Of a stretch of 64,000 bases of DNA, positions 1-11,598 are shown in pieces. Under the pieces are notes generated by a model. The model made no database searches. It worked only from the letters and a program-made list of their open reading frames with translations, and was not told the DNA's origin. A program made the translations under genes and the position numbers. The number at the start of each line of letters is the position of its first letter. The first letter of the stretch is position 1. Source of the stretch: Dryocosmus kuriphilus (lineage: Eukaryota > Arthropoda > Insecta > Hymenoptera > Cynipidae); NCBI GenBank assembly GCA_038277395.1, contig CM076189.1, positions 240,973,054 to 241,037,053 on the forward strand, read 5' to 3'.

Positions 1-2
1 TT

Positions 3-179
3 GAGAGACGACGACAGAGAATAGGAGAGTCTTATCTTTTGGATTATCAGGAACCACCTTCTCAGGCGTGTAATGTCGCGAATGCTCCACCTCAATCCGC
101 GTTAAATTATCATTATCCCGACGAAGGATATTCAAATATATGGTATAACCCAAGCACTCAAGAACAGAGTTGGGATTAG
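3..179 (+). CDS. C-terminal end of an unidentified retroelement ORF (partial)
   Basis: A reading frame is open from the left window edge to TAG at 177-179 (58 codons). The C-terminus is rich in Asn, Gln, Pro and Tyr and ends NPSTQEQSWD. No catalytic motif is left in the window. It is followed 160 bp later by a purine tract and an LTR-like sequence, so the simplest reading is the end of the last ORF of an LTR retrotransposon. The family (Copia, BEL or Gypsy) cannot be told from this fragment. No start codon is visible because the gene begins outside the window. Confidence 0.4.
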   Translation, partial: ERRRQRIGESYLLDYQEPPSQACNVANAPPQSALNYHYPDEGYSNIWYNPSTQEQSWD

Positions 180-354
180 CTACATTATTTAGAACTCCTT
201 GTTTTTGATTTTTCTTGACAGACGTGTTTATTTTGCTTACTTGATCTTAATATAAAAGTTCCTTTGTTCAGACTGTTTGTTTCTCAGACTGTTTAATATT
301 GAACTTATATCCTGACTTAATGTGTTATTTGAGTTACCAAAGTAAAGAGGAGGG

Positions 355-739
355 TATATTAGCTGTAAATTACATAATTAATTATGTAAAGCGTAAACTA
401 AAGGTTTATTTGCGAGATTTATAAATGTATATAGCAAAGTGTATATATGTATGATAAAAATTGCGAACAAATGTACAAACTCACAAGTTTCGACGTGAGG
501 GAAAGTTAGGAATATAGGGGTACATGTATATGATTGCATCTCTACTGTGTAAGTGTGTGCGCGCTCCAGCGCCGCCATGCGTGAACGTAAAGCGCTCGGT
601 CAGTCTTGGCTCCCGCCTAATTACGAACGGACGAGCCTCTGTTGCTCTGTACAATAAATCCTCTTTGTTCTATCTATCTTCTGTTTTATTCAATCAAACT
701 GCTCCTAAAATCCCAACGCGCGGGTAACAGCTAGTTATA
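355..739 (+). mobile_element. LTR-like end of a retroelement entering from the left
   Basis: A purine tract (AAAGAGGAGGG, 344-354) precedes a segment that can be read as TGT (364) to ACA (729), inside a slightly larger inverted repeat (TAGCTGT near 360, ACAGCTA near 727). An AATAAA signal lies at about 651, where a retroviral R region would end. This fits the 3' LTR of the element whose last ORF ends at 179. The exact left border is uncertain because the purine tract and TGT are 9 bp apart. The other LTR is off-window, so the target duplication cannot be tested. Confidence 0.5.
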
Positions 740-1030
740 AATATTAATAAATTTGTAATAATATATTTTTGTGAAGCTATTATCATATATTCTTTTCTAT
801 AAATTATTACTGAAGATGAAATAAATATATCAATTCTTACAAATATTAATATTATACAATCAATAAACTTAATATTATAATCTCTAAACACATTAAAGTT
901 ATTGACAAATGGGAAGCTAATAGTTTAATAAAAACGTATGGACTATACATGCACTGTACAAGTGCACAGTCATTGAAAATCTTATTCTTTCGGATAACAT
1001 CAGTTTAAAAAATCTGCCCGCTTCGCGGGC
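740..1030. other. AT-rich intergenic DNA, no feature seen
   Basis: Simple AT-rich DNA between the LTR and the first dispersed repeat. No open frame, RNA gene or repeat structure stands out. Confidence 0.6.
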
Positions 1031-2324
1031 ACATTCTCATCTCGCGCCGCGCTTCGCGCGAAGTATGAGCGCGCCTACGGCGCGCGTCTGTTGGCACTCG
1101 CGCTTCGTGCTCGATACGTTATTTACGGCACTCGCGCTTTGCGCTCGATAAATTATTCACCTCGCGCTACGCGCTCGGTGTTTATGGATCCTATAAACCT
1201 TTACATTAAAAATTCCAAAAGGAACTATTTTACTTAAGGCTTTATCGCCCTTAAGGAATACATTCTCATCATGACACTCGCACTTCGCGCTCGATAATTA
1301 CATTTTTTTAAAACACATTGTAGATTGGTAAAGTTTTTTTGTGATTTTCCAAATTTTCACAATACAGGATTTCGATTCTTAAAAGTAAAACGATGAGTCT
1401 TATAAGTAAATTTTGTAGCTCTTTCCAAGGTGAAAAATTCTGCTTGTTAATATTTTCTCATATCTTGCATAGTTTTGCTGAAAAGTGGTTTTCTTTATAC
1501 TTCATAACATATTTCACGAATAAATCAAAAACTACGCCTCTGCTCAAAAAAATGATAGAGAGCAAATTTGTAGAAATTTTTGAGACGAACAACATTGTTT
1601 ATTATTATTTTTCCGTATCTTGCATAGTTTGGCGGGAAATTTGAAAATTTTGATTTTTAATAACGTTTTATCGATTAAAACAAAAACCGTGCATTTTATC
1701 AAAAAATGGTTAAAACAAAATTTGTAGATATTTTTGAATTGAACAACTTTGTTCTTTACCAATTTCTTATATCTTGAATATTTTGGCGGAAAACCAGAGT
1801 TTTTTAATTTTAATGGCGTTTTCTTGATTAAAACAAAAACTGCTCATTTTTTCAAAAAATGGTTGAAACAAAATTTGTAGATATTTTTAAGATGAACAAT
1901 TTTACTCTCTTACATTTTTTTTGTATCTCTCATAGTTTAGCCGGAAAATGGATTTTTTGATTTTGTGAAAACAGTTTTTGATGGATAAAACCATAACCGT
2001 TCGCCAAAAACCGCTGGTTAACGAAGGCGTCCTTTCTTTTTACCCCTTAAAGAAGTGTACCAAAGCGCATTCCAATCCGATTAGTCTTTCGAAAGTTATC
2101 GCGGTCACAGACGACGACGACAACGACAACGACAACGATGACGACAACGACAACGACAACGACGACGACAACGACGACAACGACGACAACGACGACAACA
2201 GACAGACAGACACGGTCGTAAAAACCGTTTTTTCTGACTCAGGGGGTCTCAAAACGTGGAGATTTCATGCAATCCGCGAAAGTCAAATTTTACATAAATC
2301 TAATACCTTCTCTGATGAGAATGT
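1031..2324 (+). mobile_element. Dispersed repeat family, plus-strand copy (ACATTCTCATC ends)
   Basis: The copy starts at ACATTCTCATC (1031) and ends at the inverse GATGAGAATGT (2314-2324). Order of parts: a CG-rich head of CTTCGCG/CGCGCTTCG palindromes (about 1016-1180); a second internal ACATTCTCATC (about 1263); about four degenerate units of 150-165 bp, each with 'TTTGTAGATATTTTT' and 'TATCTTGCATAGTTTGGCGG'; a (GACAAC)n-like microsatellite (2108-2204); and a tail that recurs at 2564, 7685, 27000, 45400 and 48300. No transposase is encoded. It looks like a non-autonomous element; the short matching ends suggest a DNA transposon, but no clear target duplication was found. Confidence 0.55.
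2108..2204. repeat. (GACGAC/GACAAC)n microsatellite
   Basis: A trinucleotide/hexanucleotide run of GAC and AAC units inside the dispersed repeat. The Asp/Asn-rich (plus) and Ser/Leu-rich (minus) open frames here are translations of the microsatellite, not genes. The reverse complement recurs at 2691-2762 and 7732-7790 at the same place in other copies, so the microsatellite belongs to the family. Confidence 0.85.
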
Positions 2325-2563
2325 AAAAAAATGTTAATAAGGTTTTTGTGCAACGATAGATGAAATAATTTTTAAATGGATAGTTTTAAGGAAAACTGAA
2401 AAGAACTTCTTAGAATTTTTTTCCGTTGTTTTCTTTAAGAGAAAAATTGTTAAAAGTTGGAACCGCGAAAACACTCATTCAAATTAGAATCACGTGGCAA
2501 TTTGAGATCACTGAAATTAAAGTAAAAAATGTTTAACTTTTATTATATTATTATTACATTCTC

Positions 2564-3535
2564 ATCAGAGAAGGTATTAGATTTATGCAAAATTTGACTT
2601 TCGCGGATTTCATGAAATCTCCACGTTTTAAGACTTCCTGAATCCGAAAAAATGGTTTTTACGACCGTGTCTGTCTGTCTGTTGGCGTTGTCGTCGTTGT
2701 CGTCGTTGTCGTTGTCGTCGTTGTCGTTGTCGTCGTTGTCGTCGTTGTCGTTGTCGTCGTCTGTTCCCACGATAACTTTCGAAGGACTAATCGGATTGGA
2801 TTGCGCTTTGGCACACTACTTTAAGGTCCAAAAAGAAAGGACGAGTTCGTTAACCAGCGGTTTTTGACCAACGATTATGGTTTTATCCATCAAAAACGGT
2901 TTACACAAAATCAAGAAATTCATTTTCCGACTAAACTATGAGAGATACAAAAAAAACGTAAGAAAGTAAAATTGTTCCTCTCAAAAAAATCTACAAATTT
3001 TGTCTTAACCGTTTTTCGATAAAATGAACGGTTTTTGTTTTAATCAAGAAAACGCTCTTAAAATTAAAAAACTGTGGTTTCCCGCCAAAATATTCAAGAT
3101 ACAAAAAAATGGCAAAGAACAAAGTTGTTCAATTTAAAAAGATCTACAAATTTTCTTGCAACCATTTTTTGACAAAAGGCGCGGTTTTTGTTTTAATCGA
3201 TAAAACGTTATTAAAAATTAAAAATTTCAAATTTCCCGCCAAACTATGAAGGATACGGAAAAATAATAAGAAAAAAGTTGTTCACCTTAAACAGATCTAC
3301 AAATTTGCTCTCTACCATTTTTTTGAGCAGACGCGTATTTTTTGAGTTATTCGTGAAATATGTTATGAAATATAAAGAAAACCACTTTTCAGCAAAACTA
3401 TGCCAGATATGAGAAAATATTACGAAGCGGAATTGTTCACCTTGGAAAGAGCTACAAAATTTATTTACAAGACTCATCGTTTTACTTTTAAGAATTGAAA
3501 TCCTCTATTGTGAAATTCGGAAAATCACTAAAAAA
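2564..3535 (-). mobile_element. Dispersed repeat family, inverted copy facing the first
   Basis: Reading the minus strand from about 3535 to 2564 gives the same order as 1393-2324: degenerate 150-165 bp units, the (GACAAC)n tract, the 'GTGGAGATTTCATG' tail and GATGAGAATGT. With the copy at 1031-2324 it makes a large inverted repeat with about 240 bp of spacer (2325-2563). The CG-rich head is missing from this copy; the T-rich tandem array of duplication copy A follows instead. Confidence 0.6.
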
Positions 3536-3539
3536 CTTT

Positions 3540-4540
3540 ACCAATTTTTTGTGTTTCGAATTAACCTTTTTTTCAAAATTTAACTGTTACGTTTTTCATC
3601 AAGAGTTCATTTTTTAAACTGGAAATGTAACTATTTTTTTGGGAAATTCAAGGGTTTTTTAAAAATTATTTTTTTGTTTCAAAAAGCATGTTTTTTGGTT
3701 CAAATTACAAACATTTTTGGTTCAAAATTAACCTTTTTTCTCAAAACTTAGCTGTTACATTTTTGTTCAGATTTCATTTTTTTAAATCGGAGTTTAAACT
3801 ATTTTCTTTTTTAAGTTCAAGGATTTTGTTACAAATTTATTGTTGGTTGAAATATCATTTTTTTGGTTTAACATTCAAATTTTTTTGCTCAAAATTCAAC
3901 TTTTTGTGAAAACTACAATTTCTTTTGTTTCAAATTAACCTTTTTTTTCTAAATTTAATTATTACATTTCTGACTTGCAGTTCATTTTTTAAATGGGAAA
4001 TTTAACTATTTTTTGCGGAATTCAAGGATTTTGTTAAAAATTCATTTTTGTGTGAAAAGCCATGATTTTTGGTTCAAACTATAACTTTTCTTGGTTCAAA
4101 ATTAACCTCCTTTTTTCAAAATTTAGCTGTTACATTTTTGTTCAAAGCTCATTTCTTTGAATCGGAAATTAAACTATTTTTCTTTGTAAATTCAAGTATT
4201 TTCTTAAAAAAATTAATTTTCGTTTCAAAAACCATATTTTTTTAATCAAAATCCAACTTTTTTTGGTTTCAAATTAATCTACTTTTTTCCAAAATTTAGC
4301 TGTTCCATTTTTGCTGAAGAGTTCATCCTTTTAATTGGAAAAAATATTTTTTTTTAAACTCAGGGATTTTGTTAAAAATTTATCTTTGGTTGAAAAAACA
4401 TTTTTTTAGTTAAACATTCAAATTTTTTGCTCAAAATTCAATTTTTTTTCAAAAGTATAATTTTTTTTGTTTCAAATTAACCTTTTTTTCAAAATTTAAT
4501 TGCTACATTTTTGAGTAGGAGTTCATTTTTTGATAAAACG
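3540..4540. repeat. T-rich tandem array, period about 180-200 bp (copy A)
   Basis: About five and a half degenerate units, each marked by a version of 'AGCTGTTACATTTTTG' (near 3580, 3747, 3958, 4123, 4306 and 4497) followed by 'GGTTCAAAATTAACC'-like and 'TTCAAGGATTTTGTTA'-like blocks. The array is repeated almost unchanged at 8410-9415 in copy B. The open frames at 3688-3909 and 8560-8781 (Phe-rich) are its translation. Confidence 0.7.
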
Positions 4541-6510
4541 TATAATAGTTATTATAAATGAAAAAAAAAACATTAATAAAACGTATATAAGAAATTATTA
4601 AAAGTTATTAAAAAATCTGTCTGATATTCAAGCATTTCTTAAATTTTTATTAGAGTAGGTATAAAATTTATGTAAAATTTGTTCCCTCCTCCCCGTTTTC
4701 ATCAAATTTCCACCTCTAAAAGCCCCTGAGTGACGACAAACGATTTTTACGGATGTGTCTGTCTATTTGTACTATATCTTTTGCCATCATGAAAAATGAT
4801 ATTACAAAGAAAAAAAAAAATGTTTCTGATTAAAATATACAACATATAAAAAATTATAATTAAGAAGTAAAATTATTTACCTGAATAAGAACTTGAATTT
4901 TTCTTTTCAGTACTTTATGACAACAAACATAATTGCAGTTAATATTATCATTTTTATATTTAATATAAAAAATAACTTCCAGTTTTTTGTAAACCATTTT
5001 TCTTTAAATTTAAATTTATTGTATATAGAGTTTTGTAGTAATCAAAAGTCCGTACTTAAAAATATTTGAGTTTAGGGTGGAAAAATTCAAGTTTAACGAT
5101 GTTAAAGGTTATAAATAAAGGAAATTTAGAAAATATCTAAATCTAAAAAATTTCTGTCGAAATAACATCTTATTTTGTAAAAGAGTTTTTATATTTTTTT
5201 TTATTTTTAAACTTTTCAATCAATTTTTTTTCATTTTCAAAGTAACCTTATAATCTAATTTTTCCATTTAAAAATTAATAGATAACAGTTTTTAAATTTT
5301 TAAGCTTTTAAAATAATTGATTTAAACTGATTTTCGATTTTGAAATTTGACTAAAATTGAATTTTTCGATACATGAACTTTTAATTTTAGAATATCTCAA
5401 ATTAGGAGGCTTTGAAGTCTGAACTGTATTATCATAAATTTATAAATAAACTAATTTGATTTTAATATCATTGAGGTTTTGGTATTTAATTTTAAAACTT
5501 GACATTAAAATTTTCAACATACAATTTTTCAAATAAAGTTTAAAATTACATCAATATTCGCGAAATTAAATTCGAAAATATTTGAAAAAAATATTTAAAA
5601 TATTTAAGTTTAATATGTAATATTTTAATTTTAACAATATCAAATGTGATGTAATAAAAAGAAATTCAAAATAAAAAAAAATTCTGAAGCTTTGAAGTTG
5701 AAATATTAATCATGAAAGCTATCAGTTTGCAAAATTAAATTTCAGATATTTAACTTTATTTTTTAAGTACTACATTCAGAAATATTCGAATCTAATTAAA
5801 ATTATATTTTTTCTGTTCATAATTCCTATTCAAATTATTGAAAATTACAATTTAAAAGAAACTTTATCTGATTAAATTCAAAATTTTCTGCATTAAAGGA
5901 TCCACTAAGTTGCGTAATCAAATGTCAAAATCCTGAAAATACAAGCTACAACTTTTCTATATAAGAGATAAAATCATAGGTGATACATTTTTATAGTAAA
6001 CCCTGCCAAAATAGATTTTTTCTTTCACTGAAATAGTATTAATGTTACGTCAATCAAAAAAAAAAAAAAAATAATGATATTTGAATCCGAATTCAAATTA
6101 CGCGCCAATCTTCTCCGAATGCTCTGACATTTTCATCGCTTCTAAGGTTAAATTTCTCTCCCGATCCTCCCGATTAGTTCAAATTAACATCAATTATAAT
6201 TATTAATCAACATTATTTATTCCCAATTATAATAAAAACTTTTAATAATACTAATTTTCTCTCAAAACTCTTTTCCTAAATATTTAAGGATTCAAAAAAA
6301 AAAAATGTCTACGAAAATTTTTCCGAAGTTGGCAGCAATGTGATTCAACGTCAGTTAATTATTAAACGAGTCTAGCGACTCATTAGTGTCGAACTTGTCG
6401 ACTAAATAGTTCATTTCACTAAATTTTGTTACGGAAAAGCTCGAAAAATCAGTAAAAATTTTCGGTCGCGTTTTCCAGCGATCCTTTTTTTGCGTCCCGC
6501 GAGTTTTTCA

Positions 6511-6555
6511 ATGGATTTGAGTTTTTATATGATGGTGAAAGTTCACAAACTGAGG
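6511..6555 (+). other. Possible first coding exon with a splice donor (copy A)
   Basis: ATG at 6511 opens exactly 15 codons (MDLSFYMMVKVHKLR) that end at a strong donor, G|GTAAGT, at 6556. The same structure with H to Q and one synonymous change is at 21243-21287 in copy B. I do not recognise the peptide. It could be the 5' end of a host gene caught in the duplication, with later exons in the gap or outside the window. It could also be chance, since 15 codons is short. Confidence 0.25.
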
Positions 6556-6814
6556 GTAAGTACAATTTTCTCTTTTCATCAAGTTTTCGCTTTCCCTTAC
6601 TTCAAAACCGCCTTTTCCAATACCGAAGTTATGCATGCAGTATAATGCCAGTTCATGCCTGTTAATCTTGTTGTGCTGACCCGGAATATATAAATGAGGT
6701 ATAATGTTTTGAAACTTGAATTATGTACATCTGAGTTTCTTTATCTTTTTCATATACATAAATTTAATTTTTCAACATTTTTAACATTTTTTGCATTTAA
6801 ATGAGTATAAAATT

Positions 6815-6910
6815 CTAGAGCGCGCGTCTGCTGGCACTCGCGCTTCGCACTTGACATTTGACTCGCGCTTCGCGCTCGATAGATTATTCACCTCGCGCTA
6901 CGCGCTCGGT
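6815..6910 (+). repeat. CG-rich head of the dispersed repeat family
   Basis: 'GCGCGCGTCTG', 'CTCGCGCTTCGCGCTCG' and 'CTCGCGCTACGCGCTCGGT' match 1070-1180. The block is cut at 6910 by the foldback element and resumes at 7618 (GTGTTTATGG), which matches uninterrupted sequence at about 1180-1190. Confidence 0.7.
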
Positions 6911-7194
6911 CCCAGTTAACATTGATCGAGGCCGGTACGTACCCGCGACCTGTTTTTTGGTACTTTGGTACCGTAAGTGGTACGGCGACAATCGTAGCAG
7001 GAACGTACCTGCTTGGGTGAAAATGTCCGCTTACGTAGCAAAAATATCGTTGTTCGAACGTTCCCAATTGGATGCTTGCAAGGTAGCCGCCGCGTACCGG
7101 GAACGTACCTAAGAACACGTTCCTGGTACGTAATTGGTACGATCCCAACAAACAAATTTTTTCCCTGGTCTTCAAACAACAACAACATACCTTG

Positions 7195-7246
<52 letters not shown>

Positions 7247-7269
7247 ATATATATATATGTATGTGTATG

Positions 7270-7336
<67 letters not shown>

Positions 7337-7617
7337 CAAGGTATGTTGTTGTTTGAAGACCAGGGAAAAAATTTGTTTGTTGGGATCGTACCAATTACGT
7401 ACCAGGAACGTGTTCTTAGGTACGTTCCCGGTACGCGGCGGCTACCTTACAAGCATCCAATTGGGAACGTTCCAACAACGATATTTTTGCTACGTAAGCG
7501 GACATTTTCACCCAAGCCGGTACGTTCCTGCTACGATTGTCGCCGTACCACTTACGGTACCAAAGTACCAAAAAACAGGTCGCGGGTACGTACCGGCCTC
7601 GATCAATGTTAACTGGG
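6911..7617. mobile_element. 707-bp palindromic foldback element with a (TA)n centre
   Basis: Two arms of about 290 bp (6911-7200 and about 7330-7617) are near-perfect inverted repeats joined by a TA/TG-rich microsatellite. The ends are CCCAGTTAAC and GTTAACTGGG. The insertion splits the CG-rich repeat, and the intact version at about 1175-1190 shows a 2-bp GT target duplication (6909-6910 and 7618-7619). The arms are full of GGTACGTACC-type submotifs. No protein is encoded; the open frames here are translations of the arms and of (TA)n. It is a non-autonomous foldback or MITE whose superfamily I cannot name. Confidence 0.8.
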
Positions 7618-7687
7618 GTGTTTATGGTTCGTATAAACCTTTAAATTAAAAATTACAAAACAAATTATTTCACTCACTCCTGAATGA

Positions 7688-10600
7688 ATCCGAAAAAAAT
7701 GGTTTTTACGACCGTGTCTGTCTGTCTGTTGGCGTTGTCGTCGTTGTCGTTGTTGTCGTTGTCGTTGTCGTCGTTGTCGTTGTCATCTGTTCCCACGATA
7801 ACTTTCGAAGGATTAATCGGATTGGATTGCGCTTTGGCACACTTCTTTAAGGTCCAAAAAGAAAGGACGAGTTCCTTAACCAGCGGTTTTTGACCAACGG
7901 TTATGTTTTTATCCATCAAAAACGGTTTTCATAAAATCAAAAAATTCATTTTCCGGCTAAACTATGAGAGGTACAAAAAAAACGTAAGAAAGTAAAATTG
8001 TTCCTCTCAAAAAAATCTACAAATTTTGTCTTAACCGTTTTTTGATAAATGAACGGTTTTTGTTTTAATCGATAAAACGTTATTAAAAATTAAAAATTTC
8101 AAATTTCCCGCCAAACTATGAAGGATACGGAAAAATAATAAAAAACAAAGTTGTTCACCTCAAATAGATCTACAAATTTGCTCTCCACCATTTTTTTGAG
8201 CAGTCGCGTATTTTTTGAGTTATTCGTGAAATATGTTATGAAATATAAAGAAAACCACTTTTCAGCAAAACTATGCAAGATATGAGAAAATATTAAGAAG
8301 CAGAATTGTTCACCTTGGAAAGAGCTACAAAATTTATTTATAAAACTCATCGTTTTACTTTTAAGAATTGAAATCCTCTATTGTGAAATTTGGAAAATCA
8401 CTAAAAAACTTTACCAATTTTTTGTGTTTCGAATGAACCTTTTTTTCAAAATTTAACTGTTACGTTTTTCATCAGGAGTTCATTTTTTAAACTGGAAATT
8501 TAACTATTTTTTTGGAAAATTCAAGGGTTTTTTAAAAATTAATTTTTGTTTGAAAAAGCATGTTTTTTGGTTCAAATTACAACCTTTTTTGGTTCAAAAT
8601 TAACCTTTTTTCTCAAAACTTAGCTGTTACATTTTTGTTCAGATTTCATTTTTTTAAATCGGAGTTTAAACTATTTTCTTTTTTAAGTTCAAGGATTTTG
8701 TTACAAATTTATTGTTGGTTGAAATATCATTTTTTTGGTTTAACATTCAAATTTTTTTGCTCAAAATTCAACTTTTTGTGAAAACTACAATTTCTTTTCT
8801 TTCAAATTAACCTTTTTTTTCTAAATTTAATTATTACATTTCTAACTTGCAGTTCATTTTTTAAATGGGAAATTTAACTATTTTTTGGGAAATTCAAGGA
8901 TTTTGTTAAAAATTCATTTTTGTGTGAAAAATCATGATTTTTGGTTCAAACTATAACTTTTCTTGGTTCAAAATTAACCTTCTTTTTTCAAAATTTAGCT
9001 GTTACATTTTTGTTCAAAATTTCTTTGAATCGTAAATTAAACTATTTTTCTTGGTAAATTCAAGTATTTTATTAAAAATTAATTTTCGTTTGAAAACCCA
9101 TATTTTTTAAATCAAAATCCAACTTTTTTTGGTTTCAAATTAATCTACTTTTTTCCAAAATTTAGCTGTTCCATTTTTGCTGAAGAGTTCATCCTTTTAA
9201 TTGGAAAAAATATTTTTTTTTTAAACTCAGGGATTTTGTTAAAAATTTATCTTTGGTTGAAAAAACATTTTTTTAGTTAAACATTCAAATTTTTTGCTCA
9301 AAATTCAATTTTTTTTCAAAAGTATAATTTTTTTTGTTTCAAATTAACCTTTTTTTCAAAATTTAATTGCTACATTTTTGAGTAGGAGTTCATTTTTTGA
9401 TAAAACGTATAATAGTTATTATAAATGAAAAAAAAACATTAATAAAACGTATATAAGAAATTATTAAAAGTTATTAAAAAAATCTGTCTGAAATTCAAGC
9501 ATTTCTTAAATTTTTATTAGAGTAGGTATAAAATTTATGTAAAATTTGTTCCCTCCTCCCCGTTTTCATCAAATTTCCACCTCTAAAAGCCCCTGAGTGA
9601 CGACAAACGATTTTTACGGATGTGTCTGTCTATTTGTACTATATCTTTTGCCATCATGAAAAATGATATTACAAAGAAAAAAAAAATGTTGTTTCTGATT
9701 AAAATATACAACATATAAAAAATTATAATTAAGAAGTAAAATTATTTACCTGAAAAAGAACTTGAATTTTTCTTTTCAGCACTTTATGACAACAAACATA
9801 ATTGCTGTTAATATCATCATTTTTATATTCAATATAAAAAATAACTTCCAATTTTCTGAAAACTATCTTTCTTTAAATTTAAATTGAATGTATATAGAGT
9901 TTTGTAGTAATCAAAAGTCCGTACTTAAAAATATTTGAGTTTAGGGTGGAAAAATTCAAGTTTAACGATGTTAAAGTTTATAAATAAAGGAAATTTAGAA
10001 AATATCTAAATCTAAAAAATTTCTGTCGAAATAACATCTTATTTTGTAAAAGAGTTTTTATATTTTTTTTTATTTTTAAACTTTTCAATCAATTTTTTTT
10101 CATTTTCAAAGTAACCTTATAATCTAATTTTTCCATTTAAAAATTAATAGATAACAGTTTTTAAATTTTTAAGCTTTTAAAATAATTGATTTAAACTGAT
10201 TTTCGATTTTGAAATTTGACTAAAATTGAATTTTTCGATATATGAACTTTTAATTTTAGAATATCTCAAATTAGGAGGCTTTGAAGTCTGAACTGAATTA
10301 TCATAAATTTATAAATAAACTAATTTGATTTTAATATCATTGAGGTTTTGGTATTTAATTTTAAAACTTGACATTAAAATTTTCAACATACAATTTTTCA
10401 AATAAAGTTTAAAATTACATCAATATTCGCGAAATTAAATTCGAAAATATTTGAAAAAAATATTTAAAATATTTAAGTTTAATATGTAATATTTTACTTT
10501 TAACAATATCAAATGTGATGTAATAAAAAGAAATTCAAAATAAAACAATTCTGAAGCTTTTCAAGTTGAAATATTAATCACGAAAGCTATCAGTTTGCAA

Positions 10601-10871
10601 AATTCAATTTCAGATATTTAACTTTATTTTTTAAGTACTACATTCAGAAATATTCGAATCTAATTAAAATTATATTTTTTCTGTTCATAATTCCTATTCA
10701 AATTATTGAAAATTACAATTTAAAAGAAACTTTATCTGATTAAATTCAAAATTTTCTGCATTAAAGGATCCACTAAGTTGCGCAATCAAATGTCAAAATC
10801 CTGAAAATACAAGCTACAACTTTTCTATATAAGAGATAAAATCATAGGAGATACATTTTTATAGTAAACCC
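7688..10871. repeat. Segmental duplication, copy B (left part)
   Basis: Matches copy A (2640-6000) in the same orientation, including the (GTTGTC)n tract (7732-7790), two of the degenerate 150-bp units, the T-rich tandem array (8410-9415) and the AT-rich stretch 9416-10866. The match continues at 20735, so the retroelement between them is an insertion into this copy. Copy A at about 5995-6010 shows the undisturbed target. Confidence 0.8.
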
Positions 10872-11177
10872 TGTCACATATAGTGACTTTCAACCCATCA
10901 AATTATCTTTCCCAACGACCGTGGGAACGGAAGCAAATTCAGCAAAAATGGATAGCATTAGATCGTTGCACAGCCTCGCGGTGTGCGACGTTAAGCGCGG
11001 AAGAATACGCGAATCGGTGAGACAGGCCCCTCGTTTGGACAGTCAGAACTTGAACATCATGAGGTAAAGAACACACAGAGAGAGAAGGGAACAAATAAGG
11101 ATCAAATATTAAATAAACACCAAGTTCATATGGAAATAGAAGGCTAATCATTTATACCCTACAGTTGAAACATAACA
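10872..11177 (+). repeat. 5' LTR of the errantivirus
   Basis: 306 bp, TGTCACATATAG to AAACATAACA. Matches the 3' LTR at every base by eye. An open frame of 70 codons on the minus strand is present in both copies but shows no known motif and is taken as chance. Confidence 0.95.
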
Positions 11178-11178
11178 G

Positions 11179-11196
11179 TGGTTCCAATACCGAGGT
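11179..11196 (+). promoter_or_regulatory. Primer-binding site of the errantivirus
   Basis: TGGTTCCAATACCGAGGT begins one base after the 5' LTR. TGG, the complement of a tRNA CCA end, at this place is the expected start of minus-strand priming. I cannot assign the tRNA from memory with confidence. Confidence 0.65.
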
Positions 11197-11598
11197 CGAA
11201 TAAAAAGAGTCTGAATTGGCATATTAATCAGGAAATATTTATAGATCATGTTTTTAAAATTGACAGTTATCTACATGTGTATGTAAGTAAACAAAATCAT
11301 ATCTATACATATCCATATATGCATATAATTTTTCGCAATAAAAATTGATCCCCCGCGGGAAACTTTAAAACGCTCTACACGGTCAGGTAGACGTTCATCG
11401 CCGTATTCGGAATACGAAAAAAATATAACATCAGTGAAAAAAGAAATAGAAAAAATAAACAGTGAAAAGGAAATTTCTGCACAAAAGAATCGGGATAAAA
11501 TATTAGAGAACATTTCTTTCGGTTACATTGATTTCAAGCTTACTCCACTAAATTCAGAAAAACCAAGTGTTACTAAAAGTTTAGACTCAAACACGATC
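11197..11598 (+). other. Leader of the errantivirus RNA
   Basis: The gag frame is open from 11329 (after a TAA at 11326) but has no ATG before 11599. Upstream codons 11434-11598 would encode a Lys/Glu-rich stretch and could be used only from a non-ATG start or a spliced leader. Confidence 0.5.

Larger units (their letters stand above)
2630..6690. repeat. Segmental duplication, copy A (about 4 kb)
   Basis: The stretch from the (GTTGTC)n tract to the sequence ending GGAATATATAA at about 6690 recurs in the same orientation at 7688-10871 and, after the errantivirus insertion, at 20735-21425. By eye the copies differ by scattered substitutions and small indels. Copy B lacks about 135 bp that corresponds to one tandem unit near 3050-3190. 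No protein-coding gene is visible apart from a possible first exon at 6511. From 4541 to 6500 the DNA is plain AT-rich sequence. Confidence 0.8.

Noticed and set aside
1978..2337. Asp/Asn-rich ORF of 119 codons, and similar ORFs at 2543-2770 and 7674-7919
   Set aside because: Translation of the (GACAAC)n microsatellite inside the dispersed repeat; it recurs in each copy with different length.
6888..7649. ORFs with long Ile-Tyr runs on both strands
   Set aside because: Translation of the (TA)n centre and the palindromic arms of the foldback element.
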